Under the pieces are notes generated by a model. The model was given only the letters and a program-made list of their open reading frames with translations. It was not told the DNA's origin and searched no databases. Source: Todiramphus chloris collaris (lineage: Eukaryota > Chordata > Aves > Coraciiformes > Alcedinidae). Taken from it: a DNA stretch of 64,000 nucleotides. Positions 25,650 to 38,370 of this stretch are shown here, one piece after another. The stretch's first letter is position 1. The number at the start of each line of letters is the position of its first letter. The stretch is from the NCBI GenBank assembly GCA_025345505.1, contig JANVCC010000047.1, positions 8,750,413 to 8,814,412 of the forward strand, in the 5' to 3' direction. The translations under genes and the position numbers were made by a program.

Positions 25650-26219
25650 TTAGGCCATGAGTTTCGCCTGCAACTCCATCTCTGCCGCCCTTTTGAGTGC
25701 AACATCCACCAGTAGCTGAAATCCACTGAAATCCTGGTTGAGGTCTGGTGGGGTTGGAGGAGGAGTGTTAAAGAGCCCGCTCTGTGTGTTCGCACCAGGT
25801 CCCAGTTTGGATGCGTCCTCATGGTAGGAGAGGGAGTTGTCTGTGAAGCCGGTGGCCGGGGGCTGCGGCAGGTCCGCGGTCTGGCCCACGTCAGCCGGCT
25901 GGCAGAAGTGGAAGGAGGCGTCTTTCAACGCAGTCACAGTCGTGTGGCAAATCACGGACGGCCGAGCCAGGACTGAGCCCGGGGGAGCCGGTTTGGGAGA
26001 GGACAGAGTCTTTCCGAGCGGCGTGGCAGCTCCGGGGAGGAACGCGGCCTCCTCCAGCAGCGGGATGAAGTTCTTTGCACCCATGGAAGGCTCCACCAGG
26101 CTGCCCTCGGGAAGCTTGGTCCCTCGCCGTGAGATGGTGAACTGGTTTGGGTCTTTGCCATCCTTCCTCAGCATGTCCGGTAAAAGCCTGCGGCGGGCAT
26201 TGATAAACCAGTTGCAGAC
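25650..26219 (-). CDS. TGIF1: TGIF1 coding exon 3: homeodomain helix 3 and C-terminal repression region
   Basis: Encodes residues 82-270 and the stop. The acceptor AG lies at 26221-26220. The exon opens with [17 protein letters not shown], which is recognition helix 3 of the TALE homeodomain and completes the domain begun in exon 2. The middle part (residues about 100-180) diverges from what I know of mammalian TGIF1, while [20 protein letters not shown] is typical of the family. The end contains [20 protein letters not shown], a proline-directed phosphorylation site region in human TGIF1, followed by a helical stretch with [20 protein letters not shown], part of the C-terminal repression domain. 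The open frame extends 12 codons upstream of the acceptor, but these are intron. No frame breaks are visible. Confidence 0.95.
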   Translation of the reverse strand, partial: VCNWFINARRRLLPDMLRKDGKDPNQFTISRRGTKLPEGSLVEPSMGAKNFIPLLEEAAFLPGAATPLGKTLSSPKPAPPGSVLARPSVICHTTVTALKDASFHFCQPADVGQTADLPQPPATGFTDNSLSYHEDASKLGPGANTQSGLFNTPPPTPPDLNQDFSGFQLLVDVALKRAAEMELQAKLMA

Positions 26220-28181
<1,962 letters not shown>

Positions 28182-31100
28182 TCAGCTGAACAAAAAGTAG
28201 CACCAACGATCCGTTCCCAGGGGAATTCTTCTCTGCAAACCTTCATTTTCCTGTTCCCCTGGCAACCTTTTCCCCGCTGCATGTTACCAAACAGCTTCTA
28301 CCCGGTGCCACTGCTGCCCAAGTCTCCTCGCTGTGGTATGCTCCCAACACTCATCCCTCAAGGACCACCACCCAGTACCCTGGCAAAAGGTCAGTGAGCA
28401 AGAACTTAAAACTACCCAACTCCAGCAATGGGTTATTTAATTGCTTCTTAACATGCTGGTGCTTCCCTCCTGGGAGAAGGGGATTGTAGATTTTATGAAA
28501 TAGCTCATTCCAGATCTGCTGATAAAAAATCATGGAAGAAGAAAAGAAGAAAAGGGGAAACTGTGTCTGCCTCAAACCCCAGGTGGATTTGCACTTGAAA
28601 AGGGGGAAAAAACATGCAGGAAAAGGGAAGAAGCAGGTGCCTGAGAGTCCACCACTTTCGATGGACATCTTTCATTTACTTGTGCTTTTGCATCAAAGAA
28701 CCACAATCATTTAATGTGAGTTTGTTTGCTTTAAGCATACAACTTTGCATCCTGATTATTTTTTTCAACTTCATGGTTTTCATCTCCTATTGTAATCTGT
28801 GGAAACATGTGTTCTGCGCCACACTTACTACAAAAGCTCCAGCTTTACAATTTAACTACATACCTTCTTCCTTCAACACCAAGGGAGGAACAGGTTTCAA
28901 AATATGAAAATATACATCACACTACCAGTAACATGAAGCTATGGTGTGTAAATAAAATTAAAACAAACAAGCAAGCAAGCATTCAGTAGTTAGGAAAACT
29001 ACAATTCTGCTTCTTTGGTAGGATATACGAGTCACTGAGGAAACAAATAGTGCTGTAAAATACAAAGAAAACTGTTTTAAATACCAGGTGAAGCTCACCA
29101 GATAGTTTAGGCATCTTACAAACTATATATAAATCCAAATAAGACACCACCCATCTTCAGCTAGTATCATTTAATAGTAACTTCAAGTGAAACTATACTG
29201 GCTTTCAGAAGCATTTTCTAGAAGCTATAGAAAGGAAATAAGCCCTTAATGTGTTTTGAATTTACATGGGGGGAGAAACTTGCTCATTCATAACATTGAA
29301 ACTAAAAACCTTCATAGAAAAAAAAAAGTTAAAGGTCAAAAGTAAAATTTTTCTGTGGGCAATCAACCATTATACACAAATTCTGCTTTAAGGAAACAAG
29401 TCAGTCCTAAAATACAAGAAGTGTGAAAGTACAAACTTATATAGAGCTTATATAGTTATATCCCCAAGTGAAGAAATAGAATTGATGTATTAAAACAAAC
29501 AACCCAACCAAAACAACCCCACGACACAGAAACAAAGACAAAAAGGGGGGTTGTGTGCGTAAGTTTTCCTTAGCCCCTGGGGGGGTGGAGCAGGGGAGGA
29601 CCTTTCCCCACACTTGCAAACTTCAGCCAAAGCTGACGTGGTGAATTATTTTTTCCTTCCCCTATTTATGAATAGCTCCAACATCCTTAAAATTAGTGTG
29701 AGTCGTCCAAATTTCAATGCCTATTTTTTGATACATGTTCCCAGCAGGACGATCAATCTGCAATTTGTCTGGCGCAAGTTTCTTCAGTAACTTATTTAGT
29801 ATTGTCTTCATTCTCTGAATTGCTGATTTATGTAACTGCCAAACACCAACCTGACAAACCCAATTTCTCCTGGGATGATTAGCTACATAAATTATCCACT
29901 CACGGAACAGAAACAATGGGACAATATTTAAATAGCCGACACAAGATAAACTCCAAATTGTGTAAACAGGTTCTTAATTCACATAGAAAATATGTCGAGA
30001 GTTTGCTCTAAAGCGATTCCCAGCGAGCTGCTCTGCCTTTGTCACGGAAAGCGCTGTCACGCTTGCAACCGAAGCTGAGCAGACGTCCAGCACCGCCAGC
30101 TCCCGGGGCCACGAGGAGCCCTTTGGAACAAAGATCCTGTGTGGACAACGAGAGGGCTCTGCTCAGCAAAGCAGCTCAGCCCTTCTCCAGTGAATTTTAG
30201 AACCAGCTCAAGCTAGCCCACGCTATTCAGACGGTGCTTTCGAGTGCGCCAGTCTGTTTTGTCAGAATCCAGAAGTGTTGCAGCACTTTTGGTGGGTTGG
30301 GTTTTGTTTTTTTTTTTTGTTTGTTTTTAAATGGAACAGGCAGCGAGGTGGGATCTTGGGAAACAGGGAGAGGCAAACAATGAGGGCTGGAAGAGAGGAA
30401 AGAGAAGCCAAAGGAACTACTCCTACAAGAAAGTTAAGTGCCTAATGGTTTGCGAGTCTTGGTGTAACAAGAAGCCCTCCAGACGCACACCACCCCACAC
30501 TGGAGTGACCTCCCCAAGGGCTCACACTGCTGAAAGGTCTCCAGTGCACCACGGAAAGAACTCCACAGGCACCCGTCTGAGCGCAAGGGGACCGATTTGG
30601 CAGCAAAACTTCTAGAACCGTTGCTCTTTTTCACTCAAGAAGAGCGACAGAACACTGTCTGAAAGCCAGCAGCCCGAAAACGTTTCTGTTTTGCAAACAA
30701 GAGCTTTTGCTTGAAGTAGAAGTCGCCGCCTGACTAACCGTCACCTACCTGGCAAGAAATGAGTCACCGGCGCAGGCTGCCCTTTGCCCGCGCGCAGCGT
30801 GTCACTTCGGCTGACACACTGAGTTAGTGACACACAGAGCGGGGTTTGGCTGAGCAGGAAGCCCAGCGTGCTACAACTTCTCCTCCTCATTTAAATAGAG
30901 GATCTGAACTCGTGGCGGATCTCGCCCGGTGCGGATCAGAGCGAGCAGCCACAGGAAGCCATGGCGGGAAATCTCGCCCTGCCCCAGCTGATATTTTGTC
31001 CTAGCCCAGGAGCCACGTTGCGGCTGTCAAGGCTCTGTTTTCATTAAAGCATTCCTGCTGATTACAACCCAGCTTTGTTTTTCCGTCTTGTTAGTAATCA

Positions 31101-31363
31101 GGCTACTCACTGCTGGTTTCCTGTTTTAACAGGGCCCAACTGAAAAGGCTCCTGGCCAGGCTCCATGGCCGGACCGCTGGCTGACTGCTATTTACACCCG
31201 GAATAAAGGCTGGCGGACACCACGAGCAGCCCCGGCTGACCTACTAATTTATTTCGGCCGGTTACTTTGCACCTCCTCCTCAGTTAACTTACTCTAAACA
31301 GAAAAACTGCTTTTCTGGGACTAAATCAAAGCAGAACAAGTTTCTCTGCAGAGGTCTCGAGCT

Positions 31364-31395
31364 CAGAGGTCTCTTCCAACCAACGGTTCTGTGAG
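31364..31395 (+). mobile_element. Possible minimal CR1 3' end scrap
   Basis: AGAGGTCTCTTCCAACCAAC followed by GGTTCTGTGAG resembles only the last 30 bases of a CR1 3' UTR. This is too short to be sure. Confidence 0.4.
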
Positions 31396-32309
31396 GTCTG
31401 AGAACACAAAATCCCCACTCTTCCCCTCCGCCCACCGCCGCTCAGCCGAGTGGTCCACGCTATGAATGCCCTAGGGACTACACAACCAGCATCCCCCCTT
31501 CTTTATAAATCACTTTATTCTCCGGCTTCCCAGCTGAAGTCACACACACGACAGCAGGCACTGCTGAATTGTACCACAGCCCGAAGAACTCCCAGGCCCT
31601 CTTGTAATCAGCTCAGGGAAGATTACACCTAGTCTGGGCTCAACACCTAACCGTTAACAGCTTGACTAAACTTGAGTACAAGTACAGCGATGACTAAAGC
31701 TGATTTCAAAATAAACTACTGCTACTTCAGAAGGCATGCTGAAATGCTCTGAGGGGGAGGACAAAGTATTCAGAGAGGCTGAGACAAATGAAGTTAAGCA
31801 AATGAAAAAAAAAGAAAACAACAAAAACTGGGCTGAGTATCAGGAAAAAAAACAACCAACAACTATCCCATTGTGTCGAGGAAGAGCTTCGCAGGGGAAC
31901 TGGCAGAAGCCAGTTGTAATTCAAACCAGGACAAAGTATATACCACACGGAACAATCTCTGCCCTCCAGAGAGGGGACGGACGGAAATCACCTTACAGAA
32001 AACCTCCCAGCCCACCCTTTAGGGCCCTCTTGAGTTTCTTAAACCGGATTTTTTTTTTTTTTTTTTTTTCTCCCTATGATCAGAGATAAACTGAACCAGT
32101 TCCCATCTAAGGCCCTGATCCTGTTGTAACCAAGCTCGGCAGGATTCCCCGCATGTCCAAACTTGAGCACATGCCTGAGTCTTTGCCATGTTCCAGATCA
32201 GCTTATTAACAAGCTGAGTGTGCTCCCTGTGATCGCTATCGCCTTAGTGTTTGCAAATGAAATATCCTCAGAAGAGTCCTCGGGGTTTTAATCAGCAGCC
32301 TGTTGGCTT

Positions 32310-32710
32310 AAAAAACACCAAAACCAACCAAACAAAAGCCCAAACAACCAACCCAAAAAAACCCACCCCAAACCAAACAACCCCCCCAAAAAACAAACAA
32401 AAACCCACCCCAAACCCAACCAACAAGCAGCACAACACACACAAATTTAAAAAACAAACAAAATCCCCTAACAAACAAACAAACCAAGCATGCAAACAAA
32501 ACCAAACTTAACGAAAATCTAATGAGAACTTAAAAACCAACAACAAAACTACATTAGTTTCTTATTATTCATAAGTAACCAAGAACTACAAGGATGCAGA
32601 AGGGAATTTCCACAGTAACAACAGCCAAAAAAAAAAAAACCAACAAACAAGCAAACAAAAACAACAACCAAACAAACCCAAACAAACAAAAAAACCCCAA
32701 CAACAAACTT
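32310..32710. repeat. A/C-rich low-complexity DNA
   Basis: Long stretches built of A and C only (AACC, AAAC and CCAAA units) at about 32310-32510 and 32625-32705, with a short unique part between. The frames read across it (Lys/Asn/Pro/Thr-rich, or Val/Phe/Gly-rich on the other strand) are composition effects. Confidence 0.85.
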
Positions 32711-34759
32711 TTTCCTCCGAGTAAGTTTCATAGTTGAGGAATCAGCTTATTTGTTTTCCTCTGCATTTCACACCCCGCGCTCTATCGCTCCCGGAGCAGC
32801 CGGACTTGGCTGTGCTACACTTTCTCTTTTTTTTTGCCTTTAAACGAGTTTTCCTAGGAGCGCCGACAAGAAATCTGCAACAAAGTCACTCTTTGAAACT
32901 TCTTGAGGGCGCTTCAAACGCCAGGTCACGAGTAACTACAAGCCCAACCTTTCATAAAACAAAAGCAACCCCCTGGCCCTAATTTAAAAGTTTCCGTCTG
33001 TGTCTCCACCCTTTTTAATTTCTGCCACGCAAACCCCGGGCCCACGGCCCCTCTCTAAAGCCCCCCCCCTCCTGTCACCTCTCATTGTTCCCATTGTTAC
33101 AGGAGTTGAATCCTCAGCTCAGTCCTGTGTATCCCCCCCGCTCACACACAAAGCCCCACACACACAGATACCTAGAAACGACGTCAGCGCGTTTCACACA
33201 CAGTTGCAGGGAGTTTGGTGTCTCAGCAGCCAGCAGCTGCCCTCGGGGGTTGGGTTTGGGGAGGGGGGCTGGGGGGGAGCAGCCCGAACAATGGGAGCAG
33301 CAGCAGGAAACCAGCTCACCACTGCTGTGCAAACAGGGAGCGCTGGAATGTCCTAAAAATAACTGTGCTAAATTAATGCATTGAAACCATAAAATAAAAG
33401 AAAAAAAAAAAAAAAGAAAGAAAGAAAACCAACACATCCCAAAGCCACCCAGCCCTGCTTGCAATGTGCTTCGGACCTCAGCCTACCTACAGGGCTGAAG
33501 CACTTTAAAGCGTCTCCAGCACACGCTGCGATCCGAGTCCCCAGAACACCCCAAAGTTGGGTCTTTGTGGTCCAAACTCCCTTTGTGAGAGCTCCGAAAC
33601 TCCTCCGCGGGGCCGCGCCCCCCCCCCCCCCCAAGCACTTCTCCGGCACCCGGGGCTTCCAGGAGCTACATGTGCGTTAATTGCTGCCTGGCCATTAACA
33701 ATGAGCGCGGCTGCTCCGCGCACAGCCGCAGGAATGTGTCGGGAGGGGGAAACAGCCCAACTCCGGGGGACTGAACATGCGCACTGCTCCTCCCCGACTC
33801 TCCACTTCGGGCGATTTAATGGTCTTTGCACGCAAAACACACTTCAACCCGTGCTGCCGACGGGTAAATCGCGACAGAGCAGGTACCGCTCGGCTGCAAA
33901 GTCCCTCCCGGCCGTGCCCGGGCTGAACGCGCGTTCCGCGCCTTTGTGGCCAAAGCTCCGGTTTAAAGGCAGCACTTAAAAGCGCCGCAAGCGCCAAGAG
34001 CAACAACTCCCCCCCTCCCCCGCTACAAAGTTCTGTCTGTTTGTAAATCAACACAAAGGAAACTTAAGGAGACTGATTTTTGGGGGGGGGGGGGAGGAAT
34101 AAACAACGCAACTCCTCCTCACCCTGTGCCGACTCCTTTTAATTCCAACCGCGTCGAAACTTTTGTACTTTTTTTTTTTTGTTTGTTTGATTCGGTGTTT
34201 TAAGGGATAAAAGGAAGGAAGGAAAAGGCACCAACTTTAAGCAAAACGAGACATCCGAAGGCGCGGATGAGGTTCGGGACCCCCCCTCCCGCCGAGGCCC
34301 CCTCCCTCCCCCCCCGCCCCCCGTCGTGCCCGCTCCACCGCGAACAAAGGGGTCGCCGGGCCCGGCGTTCGGGGTGCCCCAAGTTGGGACAAGGACTCGC
34401 AAAGACACAAACACCCTCAGACACACAAAAAGCTGTCTCGGGGACGGCGGGGAGGGTGAAAGAAGCTTGACCAGGACAAAAAAACAAACTTCGCGGAGGC
34501 ACAAAGGGGCGGCCAGCCGAGCGTGTTTGTGACAGGGAGCCAGCGGCGAGGCGGCCGCTCCAGCCCCAGCAACAGCTCCAGCTCCGCGTGTTTTGTCCGG
34601 GAGCGGAGCATCCGCTGCCATCTCCCGCCGCAGGAGCTCGAGGGAACGGGACGAGGAGGAAAACAAGGCTCCATTTGGCTCGGCAATAATCCACAGCCCC
34701 CCGCCCCCGGCTCCCCTAGTCTCTCCCGTCGGGGCCCCCACTTTCCCACACCCAACTAC

Positions 34760-34775
34760 CTTTTTTACTTTTCAT
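34760..34775 (-). CDS. TGIF1: TGIF1 first coding exon (16 nt)
   Basis: ATG AAA AGT AAA AAA G, followed by the donor GTAGTTGG at 34759. It encodes MKSKK and the first base of a Gly codon that exon 2 completes. The start codon has A at -3 and A at +4 (AAGATGA), which is acceptable. The joined start [16 protein letters not shown] closely matches the short human TGIF1 isoform. That match, the correct phase and the position in the CpG island decide the exon, which is too short to be seen by open-frame length alone. The 5' UTR upstream (34776 to perhaps 35.3 kb) cannot be bounded. Confidence 0.88.
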
Positions 34776-35130
34776 CTTGATGGCGACCGCGGCCGGACAG
34801 CCCGAACCAAGTTTCTCTTCCTTTGCCGGACGCTGCTCTCGCTTTAAACTCGGCGAGGAGGATGAAGCAGAAGCAGAAGCAGCAGCAGAAGCAGCACCAC
34901 GGAGCCAGGCGCCCGGTCCGGGTCCGCGCCGCTGTCAGCGGGAGCCGCAAGGCTCTGCCTCCTCGGGGGGGTGGTTCGCTGCCGGGGGTCCGCTTCCCCC
35001 CACCCCCCCCGTCCCAGTCCCTTTGTTCCTTTCTGCCGGGGCTGGCTGAAGTGAGGAGAAACACGGGAGGAAAAGGTGCACGGCGCTCGCCTCCCCGCCG
35101 CGAGTAGCCGAGCGATGCACTGGCACTCGC

Positions 35131-35162
35131 CGCTGCCTCCTCCTCCTCCTCCTCTCTCCTCC
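35131..35162. repeat. (CTC)n/pyrimidine tract in CpG island
   Basis: CTGCCTCCTCCTCCTCCTCC followed by CTCTCCTCCCC, within the probable TGIF1 5' UTR or promoter. Confidence 0.7.
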
Positions 35163-36465
35163 CCTCCCGGGCTGCTTGTGGCTCTGTCAGACGGGAGGGG
35201 AGGGACGGGACGGCGGGAGCGGAGGGGGGGGGGTCTGCCCGTACCCGATGGCTCATGCACACACAACGGACGCGGGGCGGGGGGAGCCCTCGGTGCCTCC
35301 CGCTCCTCGGCTTTCTTCCAGGCAGACGTTTGATCATTAAACTGGAAGGAGAAGGAGGCGAGGGAGGGAGGAAGGGAAGGGGGAGGAAGATTTTGACAGC
35401 TGCCTCCTCCTGTTGCTGCCGGATGAACCACCCACTCCCTCGCCTGAATGGAGAGGAGAAGAAAGGAGAGTCCGTGGGGCTGGAGCAGGAGCCCTGCGAG
35501 GAGCTGCGGGACCCGCCGGCCCCCTCCCCGCTGCCTCGGGGGCTGCCCCTCTCCCGGGGGGGCGATGAAGGAGCGCTGGCCGCGAATTATTTTTACATCA
35601 GTTCCTAAAGACTGGGTTTTCTCCCCGCACATACTGATGGATTCCGGTGTTAAAAAACAAACACAAAAAAAACCCCCAACAAATCTCTTACAGCTCGACT
35701 CGTCCTTTCGCGTTGCAGCAACAAGTTTTTTTTTCCCCTGGGATGGGAACACGGGATCTGCGGGTGGCTCCCTTCCGGGGGGGACACACACACCTCGCTC
35801 CGGCTGCACCCACCGAGCCCCCCTTTCCCCAGGCTCGGCGGTTGGACCCCCGAACCGCTGGAACAACGACCGAAGGTTGTTTTGGGGGTGAATTTTGGGT
35901 TTGGCTTTGTTTTTTTTTTTTTTTCGTGGAAAGCCAAAGAAGCCGCCGCGTCTGGATCCCGGGGTGCGGGGGTGCAGCGCGTTTGGGGTGTATTTGTGTT
36001 GCTCCTGCACCGCCACGTGCTGGGCTGCCCGCCGCAGGCTGTCTGTGCGTCTGGCTGAGCCTGTGTGCGATTCGCTGTGAATCGCCAATGAAACGGTGAA
36101 ATCCTGCGGCAGAGCTGGGCTCAGCAGCACCCCCGCACCCCCCCCAGCCTCCCCCCTCGGCGCGGGTACCCGCGCAAGCGCGCGTTCCCGGGCGAAGAGG
36201 ACGCAACGACGTTTTAACGGCAAACACCTCGTAACTAATTTTTTTTTTTTTATTATTATTTTTTTTAATGTGGTGTCATTACAGCGACCTTGCTGGGGAT
36301 GAAGCGGCTGTTACACGCCGGGCGGCCGGTGAGTCGTGCCCGCTCGCAAGGCCCCGGCACTGCCCCGCCGTGTCCGGCAGTGGGGGGGAATGAGGCGGGG
36401 GGGGGGGCAGCCGGCAGCACCGGCTCACGTCAGCGGAGCGAGCGGGACCATACCCGCCGACAGCT

Positions 36466-36511
36466 CTTCCCTTCCCTTCCCTTCCCTTCCCTTCCCTTCC
36501 CTTCCCTTCCC
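36466..36511. repeat. (TTCCC)n pentanucleotide microsatellite
   Basis: About nine perfect TTCCC units (GGGAA on the other strand) at the upstream side of the TGIF1 CpG island. Confidence 0.92.
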
Positions 36512-36820
36512 TGAGGCCGCCTTCCCACCGCGGGTGCCCGGGCTGGGGGGGGGCGGCAGCCGGGGCTGGCTGTGAGGCGGGTGTTCTTATCGCGACAGGG
36601 CGCGAGCTGTGTCGTCGAGGGGCTGCTGACTGATGGCCCAGCCTGTGTCGCGGTTTCCCCCCTGTTCGGTTCGGGTTGTTCCGCGGGCGGACGCTGCGAG
36701 CCGGGGCTCTGGGCTCCTGGCACAGGCGGGCCGGTGCCGTGGGGAGGGCGTGAGGAGATGGAGGCCCCTGCTCCAGCCCGGACCTCGCTGCCCGGGCACA
36801 CCTGCGAACGGAGCCGGCTC

Positions 36821-37261
36821 TGCCTTTCCTTTTTCCTTTCCTCTTTCCTCTCTCCTTTCCCTTTTTCCCCTCTTTCCCCTCCTTCCCCTTCCTTTCTCCT
36901 TCCTTTTTTGTTGTGTCGTCGTCATCCCCCCTTTTAAGTTTGGGGTTTTTTTTCCTCCTTTTTATTATTTTGGTTTTGAGGTTTCTTTGGATTGGGTTCC
37001 TTTGGTTTTGTTTTTGATTCTTCTTCGGCAAGGTCACTTTTATCAAGGGGGCAGAAAATAAAGTTTTATCTTCTGTCCATCCTTATTCCTTGAAGATGAT
37101 TGATACGTGTTTGGGGTGATGGGGTGGATAAAGATGGCAAACTAGGGTGGAAGGTAGAAAACCCCTACAACCTGCTCTGCCAGTGGAGCCTCAATACACC
37201 TGAAACAAGGTTGTGGCTAAAGAGGGGCAGGTGATTTGCTGTCCTGAGCTCACTGAACCCC
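36821..37261. other. Intergenic, pyrimidine-rich edge of the CpG island
   Basis: CT-rich and then T-rich sequence (36830-37030) grading into AT-rich DNA. No gene seen. Confidence 0.6.
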
Positions 37262-37480
37262 AGCGTGGAGGGGGCTGGAAGGGCCCTCTGGAGATGCTCT
37301 GGTGCCACCCCCTGCTCCACCCAGCAGGGTCACCCAGAGCAGGGGGCCCAGCATTGGCAGTGTCCAGATGGGTTGGGAATCTTTCCAGACAAGGAGACTC
37401 CACAACCTCTCTGGGCAGCCTGGGCCAGACTGACACCCTCACACCAAAGAACTTTCTCCTGCTCTCATCTCAAATCTAGG
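37262..37480 (-). mobile_element. CR1 LINE fragment
   Basis: GGGGCTGGAAGGGCCCTCTG through AAGAACTTTCTCCTGCTCTC. It is the first CR1 upstream of the TGIF1 promoter. Confidence 0.88.
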
Positions 37481-38035
37481 GAATGGAACAACAAATGCAG
37501 TACCATGGTGGCCCGTGAGTTGATGAAGCGTGTTGGTATTTGCTGCTTGTGGGCAGAAGTAGATGGCACAGAAGATGACATGTAGCTGTCTGTAGTTGTT
37601 CTTTTAGTGTTGGCAAGGCTGGGATTTTTGGCGTTAATTAATCTGCAGGAGCTGCATCAGCACTACCAACCCCGTCTCCCAGCAGCTCACACTGAGCGGC
37701 TCGGGAATCTCCACAGCTCCCAGGGTAAGTGGTGGTGCACACATGCATCCAGAGACCTCTGTGCCAACAGGTTTGAGCAGCCTGGGGCAGTCAGAGCAAG
37801 TCCAGCTCTGCCTGGGCCCATCTGCACAGACAGGCTGTAAGGGTTTGTACGGCTGGGCTCCAAGGGAGAGAAATGAAATTGGAGGGGCTGGATGTAGAGT
37901 TCTTGGTGGTTTATCAGTGTTGTGTGGAGACGCACAGGTGTTTCTGCTGCCAAGGGTGATAGCTCATGTGACTTCATTGTGTGTTTCTTAGCATACAAGC
38001 GCTTTGCTTGGAGGTGCTGGGACTGCATTTGCCCG
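37481..38035. other. Intergenic, no gene seen
   Basis: Unique sequence between two CR1 fragments. Confidence 0.6.
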
Positions 38036-38370
38036 ACTTTCAGGACTTCAAGGGGCCTGTCAGAAAGATGGGGAAGGACTTCTGAGCAGGGCCTGTTGGG
38101 ACAGGACAAGGGGTGATGGTTTGAAACTAAAAGAGGGAGATTTAGACCAGAGAGTAGGAAGAATTTTTTGATGCTGAGGGCAGTGAGAGCCTGGCCCAGG
38201 CTGCCCAGAGAGGTGGTCGGTGCCCCATCCCTGGCACCATTGCAGGTGTGGTTGGCTGGGGCTCTGAGAAACCTGCTCTAGTTGCAGATGGCCCTGCTTA
38301 GTGCAGGGGATTTGGACTAGATGACCTTGAAAGGTCCCTTGCCACCCAAACCATTCCATGATACTATAAC
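38036..38370 (+). mobile_element. CR1 LINE 3' fragment
   Basis: CTTTCAGGACTTCAAGGGGC through GGTCCCTTGCCACCCAAACC and CCATGATACTATAA. Confidence 0.9.

Larger units (their letters stand above)
33480..36820. promoter_or_regulatory. TGIF1: CpG island / TGIF1 promoter region
   Basis: About 3.3 kb of GC-rich, CpG-dense DNA in contrast to the AT-rich surroundings. It contains the first coding exon of TGIF1 (34760-34775). The transcription start should lie at higher coordinates, likely in 34.8-35.4 kb; a GC box (GGGGCGGGG) stands at about 35274-35282. Runs of C or G occur at 33619-33632, 34082-34093 and 36397-36408, and a (TTCCC)n repeat at 36466-36511. No TATA box is evident, as is usual for CpG-island promoters. 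Boundaries were judged by eye. Confidence 0.8.

Noticed and set aside
34139-34741. 200-codon - strand frame in the CpG island
   Set aside because: It sits in TGIF1 intron 1 just after the donor, has no domain, and overlaps equally long frames. This is a composition effect.
34844-36223. 459-codon - strand open frame upstream of TGIF1 exon 1
   Set aside because: It lies in CpG-island DNA where stop codons are rare. Its product is low-complexity (Pro/Arg/Gly/Ser), it is not in frame with the TGIF1 start, and large overlapping frames exist on the other strand.
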